Source: Pseudomonas paraversuta
GTDB lineage: Bacteria; Pseudomonadota; Gammaproteobacteria; Pseudomonadales; Pseudomonadaceae
Length of the DNA stretch: 64,000 bases
Reading direction: 5' to 3'
Assembly: GCF_904063065.1 (NCBI RefSeq)
Contig: NZ_CAJFCL010000001.1
Span: 496,001-560,000, forward strand
Shown here in pieces: positions 54,087 through 63,002 of this stretch. The position numbers and the translations under genes were made by a program. The notes beneath the pieces are model-generated. The model made no database searches and was not told the DNA's origin. It saw nothing but the letters and a program-made list of their open reading frames with translations. Numbering within the stretch: the stretch's first letter is position 1; every line of letters begins with the position of its first letter.

Positions 54087-54153
54087 CTGTAGGAGCGAGC
54101 TTGCTCGCGAGCTCTTCGAGATCAAAAGATCGCGAGCAAGCTCGCTCCTACAG
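54087..54153. repeat. REP pair between algL and algI
   Basis: CTGTAGGAGCGAGCTTGCTC and an exact inverted copy ending GCTCCTACAG, with loop CTCTTCGAGATCAAAAGA-like. It splits the alg operon into algD-L and algI-A. Confidence 0.88.
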
Positions 54154-54195
54154 AGGGGAAAAGGGAAAACGCGAAGAAGGGATTGCATCGATTTA

Positions 54196-54229
54196 CCCCC
54201 CCGAGTTTTTCATGGGGGGTTTGGGGGGG
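54196..54229 (+). other. Homopolymer C7/G6/G7 tracts in the algI leader
   Basis: C7 at 54196-54202, G6 at 54214-54219 and G7 at 54223-54229 lie 40-70 bp before the algI ATG. The C tract can pair with either G tract. Such tracts are prone to slippage; whether length changes affect algI expression is unknown. Confidence 0.8.
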
Positions 54230-54267
54230 CCTGGCCCTTTACTGTTGGTCAACACGGAGAAGTCAGG

Positions 54268-55818
54268 ATGGTTTTTTCATCCAATGTGTTCCTGTTTATG
54301 TTCTTGCCAGTATTTCTGGCGCTGTATTACTTGAGCGGGCAACGCTATCGCAATCTGTTGCTGCTGCTCGCCAGCTATGGGTTCTACGCCTGGTGGCGGG
54401 TGGATTTCCTGGCACTGTTTATCGCCGTCACCCTCTGGAACTACTGGATCGGCCTCAAAGTCGGCGCCGCCGGGGTGCGCACCAAACCTGCCCAGCGCTG
54501 GCTGTTGCTCGGGGTAGTGGTCGACCTGGCGATTCTGGGCTACTTCAAGTACGCCAACTTTGGCGTCGACAGCATCAACGCCATGATGAGTTCGGTCGGC
54601 CTCGATCCGTTTATCCTGACCAACGTACTGCTGCCCATAGGGATCTCGTTCTACATCTTCGAGTCCATCAGCTACATCATCGACGTGTACCGCGGTGACA
54701 CCCCCGCTACCCGCAACCTCATCGACTTTGCCGCCTTTGTGGCGATCTTCCCGCACCTGATTGCCGGTCCCGTGCTGCGCTTTCGCGACCTGGCCGACCA
54801 GTTCAACAACCGTACCCACACCCTGGATAAATTCAGCGAGGGCGCCACGCGGTTCATGCAGGGCTTTATCAAGAAGGTGTTCATCGCCGACACCCTGGCA
54901 GTGGTCGCCGATCACTGTTTTGCCCTGCAGGACCCGACCACCGGTGATGCCTGGCTCGGCGCGCTGGCGTACACCGCGCAACTGTACTTCGACTTCTCCG
55001 GTTACAGCGACATGGCGATCGGCCTGGGCTTGATGATGGGTTTCCGTTTTATGGAAAACTTCAAGCAGCCCTACATCAGCCAGTCGATCACCGAGTTCTG
55101 GCGCCGCTGGCACATCAGCCTGTCCACCTGGCTGCGTGATTACCTGTACATCACCCTGGGCGGCAATCGCAAAGGCACGCTGACCACCTACCGCAACCTG
55201 TTCCTGACCATGCTGCTCGGCGGTTTGTGGCACGGCGCCAACATCACCTACATCCTGTGGGGGGCCTGGCACGGGCTGTGGCTGGCGCTGGAAAAAGCCC
55301 TGGGCCTGAACACCAATCCCCGGGCCCTGAACCCGATCCGCTGGGTACTGACCTTCTTCATCGTGGTGCTGGGCTGGGTGATTTTCCGCTCCGAAAACCT
55401 GCACGTCGCCGCTCGCATGTATGGCGCCATGTTCAGCTTCGGCCAGTGGTCACTGTCGGAACTCAACAGCGCCAACCTCACCGGCCTGCAGGTTGCCACC
55501 CTGATCGTTGCCTACCTGACCCTGGCCTTTTTCGGCCTGCGCGACCTGTACAACACGCCAAAAACAGCCGGTAAAACAGACGCCGACGGCCCTGCCACCG
55601 CGCAACCGGGCCTGATCAAGGCCGTCCCCGGCGATGTGCCGGGCAGCCTGCACCTGCCCGGTTACACCCAGGGCACCGAGGCCACTGTGCAACCGCCGTA
55701 CTGGGTCGCTGACTGGCCGCGCTACGCCATGCGCAGCCTGATCGTGCTGCTGTTCATCGCCTCGATTCTCAAACTTTCGGCGCAAAGCTTTTCGCCGTTC
55801 CTCTACTTCCAGTTCTAA
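54268..55818 (+). CDS. algI: Alginate O-acetyltransferase AlgI (MBOAT)
   Basis: AlgI (516 residues) is the inner-membrane MBOAT protein that passes acetyl groups to the periplasmic AlgJ/AlgX. It begins VFSSNVFLFMFLPVFLALYYLS and has about ten or more membrane segments. The MBOAT active-site His is in GGLWHGANITYILWGAWHGLWLALEK at about residue 322, preceded by FWRRWHISLSTWLRDYLYITLGGNRKG. GGAGAAGTCAGG precedes the ATG. Confidence 0.96.
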   Translation: MVFSSNVFLFMFLPVFLALYYLSGQRYRNLLLLLASYGFYAWWRVDFLALFIAVTLWNYWIGLKVGAAGVRTKPAQRWLLLGVVVDLAILGYFKYANFGVDSINAMMSSVGLDPFILTNVLLPIGISFYIFESISYIIDVYRGDTPATRNLIDFAAFVAIFPHLIAGPVLRFRDLADQFNNRTHTLDKFSEGATRFMQGFIKKVFIADTLAVVADHCFALQDPTTGDAWLGALAYTAQLYFDFSGYSDMAIGLGLMMGFRFMENFKQPYISQSITEFWRRWHISLSTWLRDYLYITLGGNRKGTLTTYRNLFLTMLLGGLWHGANITYILWGAWHGLWLALEKALGLNTNPRALNPIRWVLTFFIVVLGWVIFRSENLHVAARMYGAMFSFGQWSLSELNSANLTGLQVATLIVAYLTLAFFGLRDLYNTPKTAGKTDADGPATAQPGLIKAVPGDVPGSLHLPGYTQGTEATVQPPYWVADWPRYAMRSLIVLLFIASILKLSAQSFSPFLYFQF

Positions 55819-55830
55819 GGGGAGCCGACC

Positions 55831-57009
55831 ATGAACCGGACTTTACGCATCCTCTACGTCACCTTCTTCTGCGGCCTGCTGGTGGGCCTGGGGCTGCTGG
55901 CCACCCGCAGCTTCATCGGTTTCAACACCACCGACAAAGACACCGTACTCAACGGTCGCTGGAGCAAAGCCGTCGAAACCCGTTACGACGATGAATTCCC
56001 GATCAAGCGTCTGGGCACCAACCTCTGGGCAGCACTGGATTTCACCCTGTTCAACGAAGGTCGCCCCGGCGTGGTGCTGGGCCGCGATCAATGGCTGTAC
56101 AGCGACGAGGAGTTCAAGCCGTGGCCCGATGCCGAGCAGCACGTGGCAGACAACTATGCCCTGGTTGAGGGCGTGCGCCGGACCCTCGAGGAACGCGGGA
56201 TCAAACTGGTAATGGCCGTGGTGCCGACCAAGGTGCGCCTGTATCCCGAACATATGGGTGAGCAGCGCCCGGCCGCCATTTATGCCGATCTGTACCGCGA
56301 CTTCCATGCCCGCCTGGCCGCCAGCAAGGTGCTGGCGCCAGACCTGCTGGGCCCGCTGCAACAGGCCAAACAGGCCGGGGCCCAGGTGTTCTTGCGTACC
56401 GACACGCACTGGACGCCGGACGGCGCACTGATTGCGGCCCAACAACTGGGGGCTTCGATTGCCGAGCAATTCCCCCTCAGCGGCAGCCCGCAACAGTTTG
56501 TGACCCAGGCGCAAAAAGTTGTGCAACACAACGGCGACCTGGAGCGGTTCCTGCCACTGGACCCGTTGTTCAGCAACCTGCTGCCGCCGTCCGAACCCCT
56601 GGAAAAACGCAGCACCCGCCCCGCCGAATCGGCTGCTGACAGCGAAGATTCATTGTTCACCGACAGCGAAGTGCCGGTGACGCTGGTGGGTACCAGCTAC
56701 AGCGCCAACCCCAACTGGAACTTTGTCGGCGCCCTGAAACAGGCGCTGCGCAGTGATGTGATCAATGACTCCACAGACGGCCACGGGCCGATCCTGCCGA
56801 TGCTCGCTTACCTGCAGAGCGATGGGTTCAAAAACAGCCCGCCCCAGGTGCTGATCTGGGAATTCCCCGAGCGTTACCTGCCGGTGGACAACGAGATTGG
56901 CGACGCCGACCCGCAGTGGGTCGCGAGTCTGAAACAGGCCACCGACCGCCAACCGCAAGTCGCACAGAACACTGCTGAATCCGAGACGCCCGACCGGGCG
57001 CAAAACTGA
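55831..57009 (+). CDS. algJ: Alginate O-acetyltransferase AlgJ
   Basis: AlgJ (392 residues) is a membrane-anchored periplasmic SGNH-like acetyltransferase, structurally like the AlgX N-domain. A signal anchor (ILYVTFFCGLLVGLGLLA) is at the N-terminus. Catalytic elements are LRTDTHWTPDGA (Asp/His) near residue 190 and LVGTSYSANPNWN (Ser) near 289. AAGGGGAGCC precedes the ATG, 12 bp after algI. Confidence 0.95.
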   Translation: MNRTLRILYVTFFCGLLVGLGLLATRSFIGFNTTDKDTVLNGRWSKAVETRYDDEFPIKRLGTNLWAALDFTLFNEGRPGVVLGRDQWLYSDEEFKPWPDAEQHVADNYALVEGVRRTLEERGIKLVMAVVPTKVRLYPEHMGEQRPAAIYADLYRDFHARLAASKVLAPDLLGPLQQAKQAGAQVFLRTDTHWTPDGALIAAQQLGASIAEQFPLSGSPQQFVTQAQKVVQHNGDLERFLPLDPLFSNLLPPSEPLEKRSTRPAESAADSEDSLFTDSEVPVTLVGTSYSANPNWNFVGALKQALRSDVINDSTDGHGPILPMLAYLQSDGFKNSPPQVLIWEFPERYLPVDNEIGDADPQWVASLKQATDRQPQVAQNTAESETPDRAQN

Positions 57010-57025
57010 AAGAGAGGTACTACTG

Positions 57026-57697
57026 ATGTCATTCAAAGCCATGCCGTTTACACCTGCTCCACGTCGTCTCGCCAAATCCCTCGCGCTGGTTGCGGGCATG
57101 AGCCTGCTCTCAATGCAAGCCTTGGCCGGCGGTGATGCCGCCCTCTACGGCCCGGTTGCGCCGAAGGGCTCGAGCTTTGTGCGTATTTTCAACGCCAGCC
57201 CCCAGCAAGTCAGTGCCACCGTGGGCAACACCGCCCTCGACGACGTGCCCGCCCAGGGCAGCAGCGAGTTCAGCTTTATGCCCCAGGGTGATTACAGCGC
57301 CAAAGTCGGCAGTCAGAACCTGTCGGTGCAACTGGCCGCCGATCACTATTACACCCTGGTCAACAGCGCCAGCGGCCAGCCGCAATTGATTGAAGAACCA
57401 CCGTTCAAGAACAAACAGAAGTCCCTGGTGCGGGTGCAGAACCTCACCGATAAAACCCTGACCCTGAAAACCGCAGACGGCAAGACCGAGGTGGTCAAGG
57501 CCGTGGCCGCCAAGGGCCGGGGCGAGCGCGAGATCAACCCGGTCAAGGTCAGCTTTGCGCTGTTCGATGGCGAGCAAAAAATCACCGATCTCAAGCCTGT
57601 AGCCCTGGAACGCGGTGAAGCCGCCGTGCTGTACGTCATCGGCAGCGGCGCCAGCGTCTCGCCGACCTGGGTAAAGCGCCCGGTTTCGACCCGCTAA
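57026..57697 (+). CDS. algF: Alginate O-acetylation protein AlgF
   Basis: AlgF (223 residues; about 215 in P. aeruginosa) is a periplasmic adaptor needed for O-acetylation. The signal peptide is LAKSLALVAGMSLLSMQALAGGDA. The mature protein begins ALYGPVAPKGSSFVRIFNASPQ and is predicted all-beta, with repeated short strands. GAGAGG lies 9 bases before the ATG, 16 bp after algJ. Confidence 0.95.
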   Translation: MSFKAMPFTPAPRRLAKSLALVAGMSLLSMQALAGGDAALYGPVAPKGSSFVRIFNASPQQVSATVGNTALDDVPAQGSSEFSFMPQGDYSAKVGSQNLSVQLAADHYYTLVNSASGQPQLIEEPPFKNKQKSLVRVQNLTDKTLTLKTADGKTEVVKAVAAKGRGEREINPVKVSFALFDGEQKITDLKPVALERGEAAVLYVIGSGASVSPTWVKRPVSTR

Positions 57698-57711
57698 AAG
57701 CCTGCCCTTGT

Positions 57712-57788
57712 CTGTAGGAGTGAGCTTGTTCGCGATCTTTTGATGTTGTTTCAACAATCAAAAAATCGCGAGGCAAGCTCGCTCCTAC
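57712..57788. repeat. REP pair between algF and algA
   Basis: CTGTAGGAGTGAGCTTGTTC and an inverted copy ending CTCGCTCCTACGG surround GATCTTTTGATGTTG and its near-complement. It separates algA from the rest of the operon. Confidence 0.85.
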
Positions 57789-57821
57789 GGGGAAAACCTA
57801 TTTCAGATTTGGAGAGACAAC

Positions 57822-59273
57822 ATGATTCCGGTAATTCTTTCTGGTGGTAGCGGTTCGCGTCTGTGGCCTTTGTCGCGCAAGCAGTTTCCCAAGCAGTTTC
57901 TGGCCCTGACCGGCGAGCAGACCCTGTTCCAGCAAACCCTCGAACGCCTGGTATTCGAAGGCATGCAGGCGCCGATCGTGGTGTGCAACAAAGACCACCG
58001 TTTTATCGTCAATGAGCAATTGGCCAACCGCAGGCTCGAGACCCAGCGCATCCTCATGGAACCTTTCGGGCGCAACACCGCGCCTGCCGTGGCGTTGACG
58101 GCGATGATGCTGATCAATGAAGGCCGCGACGAGTTGATGCTGGTACTGCCCGCCGACCACGTACTGGAAGACCAGAAAGCCCTGCAACGGGCGCTGGCCC
58201 TGGCCACCGTGGCCGCCGAGCGCGGCGAAATGGTGTTGTTCGGCGTGCCGGCCCTCAAGCCCGAAACCGGCTATGGCTATATCAAGTCCGCAGCCGACGG
58301 CTTACTGCCCGAAGGCGTCAGCCGGGTCGCATCCTTCGTCGAAAAACCTGATGCCAAACGCGCTGCCGAGTTTGTCAAAAGCGGCGGCTATTTCTGGAAC
58401 AGCGGCATGTTTCTGTTCCGCGCCAGCCGCTTTCTCGAAGAGCTCAAACAGCATGAGCCGGATATCTATGACACCTGTGTGCTGACCCTGGAGCGCAGCC
58501 TGCAGGATGTCGACACCATCGACATCGACGACGCCACCTTCGCCTGCTGCCCGGACAACTCCATCGACTATGCCGTGATGGAAAAAACCCTGCGCGCCTG
58601 TGTTGTCCCGCTGACCGCAGGCTGGAGTGACGTGGGCTGCTGGTCATCGCTGTGGGACGTCAATGAAAAAGACGTCAACGGCAACGTCTGCAAGGGCGAT
58701 GTGGTCATTCAGGACAGTACCAACTGCATGATCCACGGCAACGGCAAACTGGTATCGGTGATCGGTCTGGACAGCATTGTGGTGGTGGAAACCAAGGACG
58801 CAATGATGATCGCCCACAAGGACAAGGTTCAGGGGGTCAAACAGATGGTCAACACCCTGAACAAACAAGGCCGCAGCGAAACCCAGAACCATTGCGAGGT
58901 CTATCGTCCGTGGGGCTCATATGACTCGGTGGACATGGGCGGGCGGTTCCAGGTCAAACATATTTCGGTCAAGCCCGGCGCCTGCCTGTCGCTGCAAATG
59001 CACCACCACCGCGCCGAGCACTGGATCGTGGTTTCGGGCACGGCAGAGGTGACCTGCGACGAGAACGTGTTCCTGCTCACCGAAAACCAGTCGACCTATA
59101 TCCCGATTGCCTCGGTCCACCGCCTGCGCAACCCGGGGAAAATCGCCCTGGAAATTATCGAAGTGCAGTCCGGCAGCTATCTGGGCGAAGACGACATCGA
59201 GCGCTTTGAAGATGTATACGGACGCTCGACGCCAGTGGGCCGTGGCGTGTCGATCAAGACCATCGCCCAGTAG
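57822..59273 (+). CDS. algA: Mannose-6-phosphate isomerase / GDP-mannose pyrophosphorylase
   Basis: AlgA (483 residues) is bifunctional: it converts fructose-6-P to mannose-6-P and mannose-1-P plus GTP to GDP-mannose, feeding AlgD. The N-terminal nucleotidyltransferase signature is LSGGSGSRLWPLSRKQFPKQFL, with FVEKPD in the middle. The C-terminal cupin PMI domain has QMHHHRAEHWIVVSGTAEVTCDEN with the metal-binding His and Glu. It is last in the operon; the middle step (AlgC) is elsewhere. Confidence 0.96.
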   Translation: MIPVILSGGSGSRLWPLSRKQFPKQFLALTGEQTLFQQTLERLVFEGMQAPIVVCNKDHRFIVNEQLANRRLETQRILMEPFGRNTAPAVALTAMMLINEGRDELMLVLPADHVLEDQKALQRALALATVAAERGEMVLFGVPALKPETGYGYIKSAADGLLPEGVSRVASFVEKPDAKRAAEFVKSGGYFWNSGMFLFRASRFLEELKQHEPDIYDTCVLTLERSLQDVDTIDIDDATFACCPDNSIDYAVMEKTLRACVVPLTAGWSDVGCWSSLWDVNEKDVNGNVCKGDVVIQDSTNCMIHGNGKLVSVIGLDSIVVVETKDAMMIAHKDKVQGVKQMVNTLNKQGRSETQNHCEVYRPWGSYDSVDMGGRFQVKHISVKPGACLSLQMHHHRAEHWIVVSGTAEVTCDENVFLLTENQSTYIPIASVHRLRNPGKIALEIIEVQSGSYLGEDDIERFEDVYGRSTPVGRGVSIKTIAQ

Positions 59274-59344
59274 TCGCTGCCGCAGGCCATTGCTTTCGGC
59301 TCTGCGGCGAACAAAAAACCTCGCAGCCTGCGGCAGCGATTACA
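59274..59344. repeat. REP pair, TCGCTGCCGCAGGC family
   Basis: TCGCTGCCGCAGGC and its complement GCCTGCGGCAGCGA, with a partial extra unit GTGCCGCAGAGCGGCA after it. This fourth REP family closes the alg operon and probably acts as its 3' boundary. Confidence 0.8.
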
Positions 59345-59426
59345 AGTGCCGCAGAGCGGCATCGTGCTTGATGCCGCGCGCTTCACCCCTCATGCTGACA
59401 GCTCATCTTCAGTCAAGGCGAGCGTC

Positions 59427-59891
59427 ATGCTTATCGGCGTTTTACTGATCTTCACCTGGCTCATCCTGCTGCTGCGCTATCCGTCCAAGGCCTTGCCGGT
59501 GTCGCTGGCGGCAGTGATCGGCCTGGGTCTGGTGGCAGCCTCAGTGGCGTGGCTGGACAACCGCGAAGCCCGGCAACTGGCACGGCTTGAGCTGCGTATT
59601 ACTTATGCCCCCGGCGAATGCCCGGCTGACCGCCCCCTCTCTGTTACCCTGCGCAATGGCAATGACGTACCGCTGATCGAGCTGAGCTGGCGTATCGCGG
59701 CCTATGCTCCGGGCGATACCGTCAACCTCGCCGACAACCTCTACACTGCCCCGCGCTATCGCGGACCCGGCGAGCTGCAAGGCGCTGCGAGCTGGCATGA
59801 CTGTTTGCCCATGCCGACCTTGCGCGCCGGCTATCGCCCGCAGACCCTGGAATTTCGCGCAGAGCGCCTGCAAGGCAGCTTTTCCAACTAA
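59427..59891 (+). CDS. Membrane protein of unknown function downstream of algA
   Basis: A 154-residue protein with two N-terminal membrane segments (MLIGVLLIFTWLILLLRY, LPVSLAAVIGLGLVAASVAWLD) and a C-terminal periplasmic domain of beta strands (LELRITYAPGECPADRPLSVTLRNGNDVPLIELSWRIAAY). It resembles small Pseudomonas proteins often labelled multidrug transporter, without basis that I can see. The ATG at 59427 sets the start at the first membrane segment. It is followed by an SDR gene 10 bp later. Confidence 0.75.
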   Translation: MLIGVLLIFTWLILLLRYPSKALPVSLAAVIGLGLVAASVAWLDNREARQLARLELRITYAPGECPADRPLSVTLRNGNDVPLIELSWRIAAYAPGDTVNLADNLYTAPRYRGPGELQGAASWHDCLPMPTLRAGYRPQTLEFRAERLQGSFSN

Positions 59892-59901
59892 GGATTTTTT
59901 G

Positions 59902-60720
59902 ATGCCCCGTGTCTTGATCACCGGTTGTTCCAGTGGCATTGGCCGCGCGCTGGCCGATGTCTTCCACAAGGCCGGCCATGAGGTCTGGGCCTGTGCCCGC
60001 AAACCGCAAGATGTGGCCCGACTGGCCACGGCCGGGTTTAACGCGGTGCAACTGGATGTGAATGATCCGCCAGCGCTGGCGCTCCTGGCCGAACGTCTGG
60101 CCGATGACGGTCTGGACATGCTGATCAACAACGCCGGTTATGGCGCCATGGGTCCGGTGCTCGATGCCGGCGTCGAGGGCATGCAGCGCCAGTTTGAAAC
60201 CAATGTTTTTTCCGTGGTCGGCGTCACCCGTGCCCTGTTTCCGGCATTGCGCCGCAACAACGGACTGGTGGTGAACATAGGCAGCGTTTCCGGGGTGCTG
60301 GTCACTCCGTTTGCCGGAGCCTACTGCGCCTCGAAAGCCGCCGTGCACGCCCTGAGCGATGCCCTGCGCATGGAACTGGCCCCCTTTGGCATTCGCGTGC
60401 TGGAAGTACAGCCCGGCGCCATCGATACCTCGTTCGCCAGCAATGCCTGCGCCGAGGCTGAAGTGCTGATTGCCCAGGATTCGCCCTGGTGGCCGATGCG
60501 TGAAGGTATCCGCGCTCGCGCCAGGGCTTCACAAGACAAGCCGACGCCGGTGGCAGCGCTTGCCGAAGCGGTGTTCAACGCCACGCAAAAAACCAGGCCG
60601 CCGGCGCTATTGCGTTACGGCAATGGCAGCCGTGCCCTGCCGCTGCTGGCCGCGTTGCTGCCGGGCTGCCTGCTGCAAAAAATCCTCATGAAGCGGTTCG
60701 GGTTAAATACCGGGAACTGA
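59902..60720 (+). CDS. SDR family oxidoreductase
   Basis: A 272-residue classical short-chain dehydrogenase/reductase. It has the nucleotide motif TGCSSGIGRALAD, NNAGYGAMGP, the catalytic Ser in NIGSVSGVL and YCASKAAVHAL (YxxxK). The substrate is not deducible. The start MPRVLITG is preceded by AAGGATTTTTTG. It is probably cotranscribed with the membrane protein before it. Confidence 0.9.
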   Translation: MPRVLITGCSSGIGRALADVFHKAGHEVWACARKPQDVARLATAGFNAVQLDVNDPPALALLAERLADDGLDMLINNAGYGAMGPVLDAGVEGMQRQFETNVFSVVGVTRALFPALRRNNGLVVNIGSVSGVLVTPFAGAYCASKAAVHALSDALRMELAPFGIRVLEVQPGAIDTSFASNACAEAEVLIAQDSPWWPMREGIRARARASQDKPTPVAALAEAVFNATQKTRPPALLRYGNGSRALPLLAALLPGCLLQKILMKRFGLNTGN

Positions 60721-60732
60721 AGAACTGTCACC

Positions 60733-60766
60733 TGTAGGAGCGAGCTTTAGAGGCTCGCGCCTGCCG
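60733..60766. terminator. Hairpin between the SDR and LysR genes
   Basis: GCGAGC and GCTCGC, remnants of a REP unit starting CTGTAGGAGCGAGC, form a short stem, followed by GCCTGCCGTTTTTTAG with a T6 tract. It may terminate the SDR transcript. Confidence 0.5.
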
Positions 60767-60770
60767 TTTT

Positions 60771-61655
60771 TTAGCTCTGGTGTTTCATGAAATCGATAAA
60801 CACCCGCACTTTGAGCGGCAGATGGCGGGTATCGGGATACAGGGCGTACACCCCCTGGCGGGTCAGTTGCCATTCAGGCAGCAGGTGAATCAGGCGGCCG
60901 GTGCGCAAGTCGTCTTCGATCAGCCAGTCGGGCAGGATCGCCACGCCCTGCCCGGTCAGGGCAAAGGCGCGTAACACCGAGGAATTGTCGGCCTTGATCC
61001 GCGCCCTGGCGGGGTTGGGTTGATAGGCCTGAGTCGCTGCATGGCCGACATGGCTGATACTCAACTCCCCGACCCGCCCGTGCTCCAGCCACGGGGTCTG
61101 CTCAAGGGCATGCACGGAGTCGATGGGCGCCACGCTGGCGACAAATGCCGGTGAGGCCACGGGCAGAATAGCGAAAGTACTCAATTGCACGGCCCGATGG
61201 CTGGAGTCCACCACCCGGCCGAGCCGCAGGGCCACGTCAAAACGCTCGGAGATCAAGTCTGCGTGGGTCGATGAAGTGGACAACTGCACCTTGAGATCGC
61301 GGTGCAGGTCACGAAACAGCTCCAGCGCCGGCACCACCTTGGCCAGTGCATATTCCACAGTGGTGGTAATGCGTAATGTGCCCTTGAGCTCGGTGTGTTC
61401 GCTGCGGGCTTCGTCTATCGCCAGTTGCGCGGCTTCCAGCATGCTCAGGCAGTGCAGATAAAAACGCTCGCCGGCCTCGGTCAGCGCCAGCCGCCGGGTG
61501 TTGCGCGTCAGCAGGGTCACCCCCAGCTCGGCCTCCAGCCGCTTGATATTAAAGCTCACCACCGCGCGGGTCTGGCCCAGCAAATCGGCGGCGGCGGTCA
61601 GGGAGCCGGCTTCGACCACAGCTTTGAAGGTGTCGAATCGATCGAGACTGACCAT
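60771..61655 (-). CDS. LysR family transcriptional regulator
   Basis: A 294-residue LysR regulator of the CrgA-like subgroup. The HTH is FDTFKAVVEAGSLTAAADLLGQTRAVVSFNIKRLEAELG and the effector domain starts LKGTLRITTTVEYALAKVVP. It is divergent from an MFS exporter gene, with a perfect palindrome between them, so it very likely controls that gene. The effector is unknown. Confidence 0.9.
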   Translation of the reverse strand: MVSLDRFDTFKAVVEAGSLTAAADLLGQTRAVVSFNIKRLEAELGVTLLTRNTRRLALTEAGERFYLHCLSMLEAAQLAIDEARSEHTELKGTLRITTTVEYALAKVVPALELFRDLHRDLKVQLSTSSTHADLISERFDVALRLGRVVDSSHRAVQLSTFAILPVASPAFVASVAPIDSVHALEQTPWLEHGRVGELSISHVGHAATQAYQPNPARARIKADNSSVLRAFALTGQGVAILPDWLIEDDLRTGRLIHLLPEWQLTRQGVYALYPDTRHLPLKVRVFIDFMKHQS

Positions 61656-61670
61656 GCTGAATACCGCCCA

Positions 61671-61693
61671 TTGTCAAAATAATTTTGACAATC
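61671..61693. promoter_or_regulatory. Perfect palindrome between lysR and MFS genes
   Basis: ATTGTCAAAAT and its exact complement ATTTTGACAAT, with a single central A, form an 11-bp-arm dyad. It lies 15 bp before the lysR ATG and 71 bp before the MFS ATG. It contains a T-N11-A LysR box and is the probable operator. Confidence 0.75.
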
Positions 61694-61764
61694 TAGCAGC
61701 CCGGACGCCGTTCCTCCAATCGCAAAAGCAGCCTACTGTGCCCGGCGCAATCAAGGAGCCGGTC

Positions 61765-62988
61765 ATGGCCTATCGCAACAAAATCGCCCTGGTGTATTTA
61801 CTGGGCTACGCACTGGATCTGCTGAACATGTTCGCCGCCGCCATTGCCTACCCCGACATCAGCCAACAACTGCAGGCTTCGGTCAGCCAGCTGGGCTGGG
61901 TCGGCAATGCCTACATGCTCGGCCTGACCCTGGTCATCATCCCCGGCGTGTGGCTGGCGGCAGTGTTTGGCGAAAAGCGCCTGATCATGGCCTCGCTCTT
62001 GCTGTTCAGCCTGGCGTCATGGGGCGTGGCGCAGGCAGGCTCGATTGAGGCGCTGATTGGTTGGCGCCTGCTGCAGGGGCTGGGCGGCGGGTTATTGATT
62101 CCGGTCGGCCAGGCCATGGTCTATCGGCATTTCCCCGTACGCGAACGGGCTCGCCTGACCTCGGTGATTTTGCTGGTGGCGTTGTTGGTGCCCGCGCTGT
62201 CGCCGACCCTGGGTGGGCGGATCGTGGAGGCATGGTCATGGCGCTGGGTGTTTTATGCCAACTTGCCGCTGGCGTTACTGGCGCTGTTGCTGGCCGGCTG
62301 CTGGCTCAAATCAGAGTCGCCCCCGACCCCACGCCCGACGCTGAATTACCACAGCCTGGTAACCGGAGCCCGGAGCATGGGGGGCTTGCTGAAAAGCCCG
62401 TTGTTGCGGGTGGCGATGCTCACTTATCTGTTCATCCCCGGGATTTTTATCGGCACCCAGCTGGTGAGTATTTTGTATTTTCACCAATCGGGTTTAAGCC
62501 CCGCGCAGACCGGGGCCCTGATGCTGCCGTGGGCACTGGCCTCGGCCCTGGGCATTAGCCTGAGCCGCTATCAATTCAATCACCTCGGGCCAAAACCCCT
62601 GCTCCTGCTGGGCATGACGGCCCAGGCAGCGGGTATTGCGCTGTTGATCCAGGTGGATGCATCAAGCACATGGCAGACGATGGCGCTGTACGGACTCATG
62701 GGCTTTGGCGGCAGCCTGTGCAGCAGTACCGCGCAAAACACCGCGTTTATTGATGTCAGTGCCCAGCGCATGGGCCATGCCAGCGCGCTGTGGAATATCA
62801 ACCGGCAGTTGAGTTTTCTGCTCGGCCCGGCGTTGATGATGGGCCTGTTCGCGGCTTTGACCGCGCTCACCTCGACGCCCCGCGCCTTTGCCCTATGCTT
62901 TGCCATCGGCGCCGCGTTGACCCTGTTGCCGCTGTTTGCAGTGTTACGCCTCAATACCCCACGCGTGCTGGCGTTGCTGGCACCCTGA
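61765..62988 (+). CDS. MFS transporter (drug:H+ antiporter type)
   Basis: A 407-residue major facilitator with about 12 membrane segments. Motifs are LGWVGNAYMLGLTLVIIPGVWLAAVFGEKRLIM (motif A), GWRLLQGLGGGLLIPVGQAMVYRHFPVRERARLTSV and LVPALSPTLGGRIVEAWSWRWVFYANLPL (motif C type), as in DHA-type multidrug exporters. Substrate unknown. It is divergent from the LysR gene. Confidence 0.9.
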   Translation: MAYRNKIALVYLLGYALDLLNMFAAAIAYPDISQQLQASVSQLGWVGNAYMLGLTLVIIPGVWLAAVFGEKRLIMASLLLFSLASWGVAQAGSIEALIGWRLLQGLGGGLLIPVGQAMVYRHFPVRERARLTSVILLVALLVPALSPTLGGRIVEAWSWRWVFYANLPLALLALLLAGCWLKSESPPTPRPTLNYHSLVTGARSMGGLLKSPLLRVAMLTYLFIPGIFIGTQLVSILYFHQSGLSPAQTGALMLPWALASALGISLSRYQFNHLGPKPLLLLGMTAQAAGIALLIQVDASSTWQTMALYGLMGFGGSLCSSTAQNTAFIDVSAQRMGHASALWNINRQLSFLLGPALMMGLFAALTALTSTPRAFALCFAIGAALTLLPLFAVLRLNTPRVLALLAP

Positions 62989-63002
62989 CCGAAGAGAAAT
63001 TG

